Origin: Candidatus Hodarchaeota archaeon
GTDB taxonomy: Archaea > Asgardarchaeota > Heimdallarchaeia > Hodarchaeales > Hodarchaeaceae
Direction of reading: 5' to 3'
Assembly (NCBI GenBank): GCA_016839815.1
Contig: JAEOTM010000183.1
Span: forward strand, 1-53,952
Length of the DNA stretch: 53,952 bases
This document shows, piece after piece, positions 52,901-53,952 of the stretch. The translations under genes and the position numbers were made by a program. The notes below the pieces were generated by a model. That model made no database searches and was not told where the DNA came from. It saw nothing but the letters and a program-made list of their open reading frames with translations. The number at the start of each line of letters is the position of its first letter. Position 1 is the stretch's first letter.

Positions 52901-53952
52901 GATTATATCCTCATTTTGGATTCGATACTGATGCTTTTACCGATTGGATTCTCGAAATAGTTTTTGGAGGATTAAATCCATTTAGTGGTGGAATTGGTGA
53001 TTTCTTTTCGGAAATTTTCTCATTCTTCGAGCTAATACCTACATTTAAGGCAGGATTTGAGCTAGGCGGGTTTGGAACCGAAGAAAACCCGTTAATGGCA
53101 TTTTTACTTGAATCCCTAGGGCTGGAATTAGAGTTCTCTGGGAAAGGCTGGTTCGAACTTGAACTGTTTACGATAAAGGGTGGAGTATTTGATACTGATA
53201 ATTTCTTCAAGGTAATCGAGTGGGGATTCAGTTTCACAATAACTGTCTCCAGGACTATTACCTTACTCGACTTCTTAACAGGCGGGACCGCTGGTGCGCT
53301 GAATGCAGTTGGAGAGTATTTAGGTCTAGATGCAATTACTGTCACTGTATCATTTGGTATATTTGTAGAGGTTGTGAAGCGCGCAGCGTCTGCTACAGGT
53401 CCAGAAGAAGGATCATTCACTTTGAAAATTACCTTAGGTCTAGCAGTTCACTTTGGAATAGACCTGTTTATCGTAGGCATATCGTTTGACTTTTCCATGG
53501 AAATAATCCTGACGTTTTTCCAGGACTTGGTGAACCCGGTGCCGCTTAAGATTTTCTTAGAAATTATACTACGGTTCAGTGTGACGCTCACATTCCTATT
53601 TGCCGACTGGGAAATAGAATTTGAGTGGAAACCACTAGATCCGTCTCCCTTGGAGCTGACTCCGAGTGATCCGGAGGAGCAGAAAGATAGTGGAGCCATG
53701 GGCCTGGATGCTGATTCTGATGGAATCTCAGATGATGACGAATTAAAAACTCCAGGTCTTAATCCCTATTCTGAGGACACAGATGGCGATGGATTGACGG
53801 ATAAGTTTGAAACGCAAACTTCCAAGACTGATCCCATCTTACCTGACTCTGATTCAGATGGATTGGATGATTTTGTGGAATATCACAATACGAAGACCAA
53901 TCCTCTTCAACCAGATACCGATTGGGATGGATTGACTGACTACGAAGAGGCA
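49972..53952 (+). CDS. Giant exported protein with Ca-binding TSP3-like repeats (partial, 3' end beyond window)
   Basis: One frame is open for 1327 codons from ATG 49972 to the window edge, without a stop. A basic start and one hydrophobic helix (about 31-50, LSLGLIFIMIMLSSTVSGI) predict an N-terminal signal anchor. Residues 60-900 are rich in alternating helical and Gly/Asp/Leu-rich segments. Residues about 950-1240 are beta-rich with many aromatic and acidic residues. The visible end (from 1246) has calcium-binding repeats. No named family is recognised for the body. It is likely a surface protein of adhesion or S-layer type, with its wall or membrane anchor beyond the window. ATG 49996 is an alternative start. 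Confidence 0.85.
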   Translation, partial: MSLAGLKEMYEVDVIREYIKTNKITPKRVMQLSLGLIFIMIMLSSTVSGIAYRADTSRAVEAQTKKMIYSYELDERIAVFYTGNDPVIAGTAISLYNSLRLVYKSIDLIPVGNLQDIRSVNAPRYSIAIYVFGTTLEGVMIGDLVSWKEFASYLKSHPQQEHVLGMGNANQLYKYLPQKYVHNVWIEGTDILDAQMVFLWCIWSVADILETHHEEYTDYYNAGLNIRKLSIKYFSENINSLVERNFEAQDPMGEEDLDQKQARYDKMKERFPAEIKSKYTLEQLRELPDENKPAMYIKSSTEESVSIGDLIIGFLPLESGLQGPIGGIIDLLLDIFIGMVGDEINLGEDAMEQIELAFKAIEAIFGFFSGEDISVESALYDLFVLLEDMIPFAEELKPFVGILLNSIPLLRGDFSAISDLIGQLLDLIIPEDWGWFKTIISEILDLSVALIDEMKEDGGNFLDALLSVISERYLDTLISHFLGLLGLDVGEVTDYISGISTLLKSIMDFLSRGNLKNTIKEYLPQFIEFLFNAIGGGSGAAVVSTEDTQTWGKLIGIVVNLLMSAIGLTDGSVADALGKVQDLPTEDNLASVFGYLLELIDEQIPEITYAANQIQELIHKVNMAISEAKETTMTDVNTFVSNLDTTLDTFKSQTGFEFHSDGTKDTQIQDMIVKGATMIAGAINGDFTNKDQLPNLNATMDLVITVAEYMMGDIPAEQETKIKKAVNNIVAIIAVISDKDEIKQYISSTIDQFKQQFADPATVIDNTINFLLSMASSLSIDTSILEKIRTFSEMGSALFQIIMSAKDNSIQGILQGLIQNIGMSLIKEFAGIDISFVKDILEFIFPKFFGKETSELPTAREMITNLLGQLDQVPGLDGVVSGLGIPGISGLNDLKDAVEGILGIVFNAKDIFTDGLRWLFGMLMDWVGGQIEILINQLMTAITSALDSSDLIPPEWSGSLPVGLGGFSLFEIGIELGLYPHFGFDTDAFTDWILEIVFGGLNPFSGGIGDFFSEIFSFFELIPTFKAGFELGGFGTEENPLMAFLLESLGLELEFSGKGWFELELFTIKGGVFDTDNFFKVIEWGFSFTITVSRTITLLDFLTGGTAGALNAVGEYLGLDAITVTVSFGIFVEVVKRAASATGPEEGSFTLKITLGLAVHFGIDLFIVGISFDFSMEIILTFFQDLVNPVPLKIFLEIILRFSVTLTFLFADWEIEFEWKPLDPSPLELTPSDPEEQKDSGAMGLDADSDGISDDDELKTPGLNPYSEDTDGDGLTDKFETQTSKTDPILPDSDSDGLDDFVEYHNTKTNPLQPDTDWDGLTDYEEA
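53707..53952 (+). repeat. Four 23-residue (69-bp) Ca-binding thrombospondin type 3-like repeats
   Basis: DADSDGISDDDE, DTDGDGLTDKFE, DSDSDGLDDFVE and DTDWDGLTDYEE begin at residues 1246, 1269, 1292 and 1315 of the giant protein, spaced exactly 23 residues. Each has the D-x-D-x-DG-x2-D loop that binds calcium. The array continues to the window edge, so its full length is unknown. Confidence 0.9.

Noticed and set aside
52911..53420. 169-codon minus-strand frame
   Set aside because: It is antisense to the beta-rich part of the giant protein; its Ser/Pro/Asn-rich composition is typical of a shadow frame.

Overview
The window looks like a low-GC archaeal chromosome, most probably from an Asgard archaeon. 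The evidence is indirect. It has archaeal-style TATA elements, a UbiA-family prenyltransferase, a thiolase/DUF35 gene pair, a CARF-wHTH regulator, a substrate-binding protein with an archaeal C-terminal anchor, and a MinD-type ATPase fused to a Roc-like GTPase. It also has long helical-repeat and giant surface proteins. The lineage is an inference; no rRNA, tRNA or ribosomal protein gene is present to fix it. I saw no insertion sequence, integrase, CRISPR array or tRNA.

Layout. Positions 1-2524 (minus strand) carry a MinD-Roc fusion, cut by the window edge, and a membrane-anchored transglutaminase-like protein. A perfect 13-bp inverted repeat holding two outward-facing TATA-like boxes separates them from a CARF-wHTH regulator (2672-3301). 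Positions 3.4-10.5 kb hold small metabolic and regulatory genes: an iron-sulfur flavoprotein, a dimethylarginine/arginine deiminase-family enzyme, a helix-turn-helix protein, a degenerate histidine-kinase-like protein, a DinB-like protein and an SF2 helicase. Positions 10.6-18.6 kb hold membrane-associated genes (a CPBP protease with a zinc ribbon, a UbiA prenyltransferase, a large membrane protein) around a thiolase/DUF35 pair, plus pyruvate kinase.

Positions 20.6-32 kb are an oligopeptide/dipeptide-type ABC transporter locus. A plus-strand operon encodes permease B, permease C, two ATPases and a small membrane protein. A minus-strand unit encodes a substrate-binding protein and a second permease B. 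A third, divergent ATPase lies downstream. Permease C carries an FG-GAP/VCBS-like beta-propeller of roughly 340 residues between its first transmembrane helix and the transport domain, which is the most unusual feature of the window.

Positions 32.7-49.6 kb hold an FtsX-like permease, an ion transporter, a 1156-residue helical-repeat protein, a nitroreductase, an acetyltransferase, a DUF302 protein, acetoacetyl-CoA synthetase, a membrane-bound alpha/beta hydrolase, a ferredoxin, two overlapping alpha/beta hydrolases (the second with its only good start codon in another frame) and an extended SDR. The last 4 kb are one open frame for a giant exported protein that ends, at the window edge, in calcium-binding-type repeats of exactly 23 residues.
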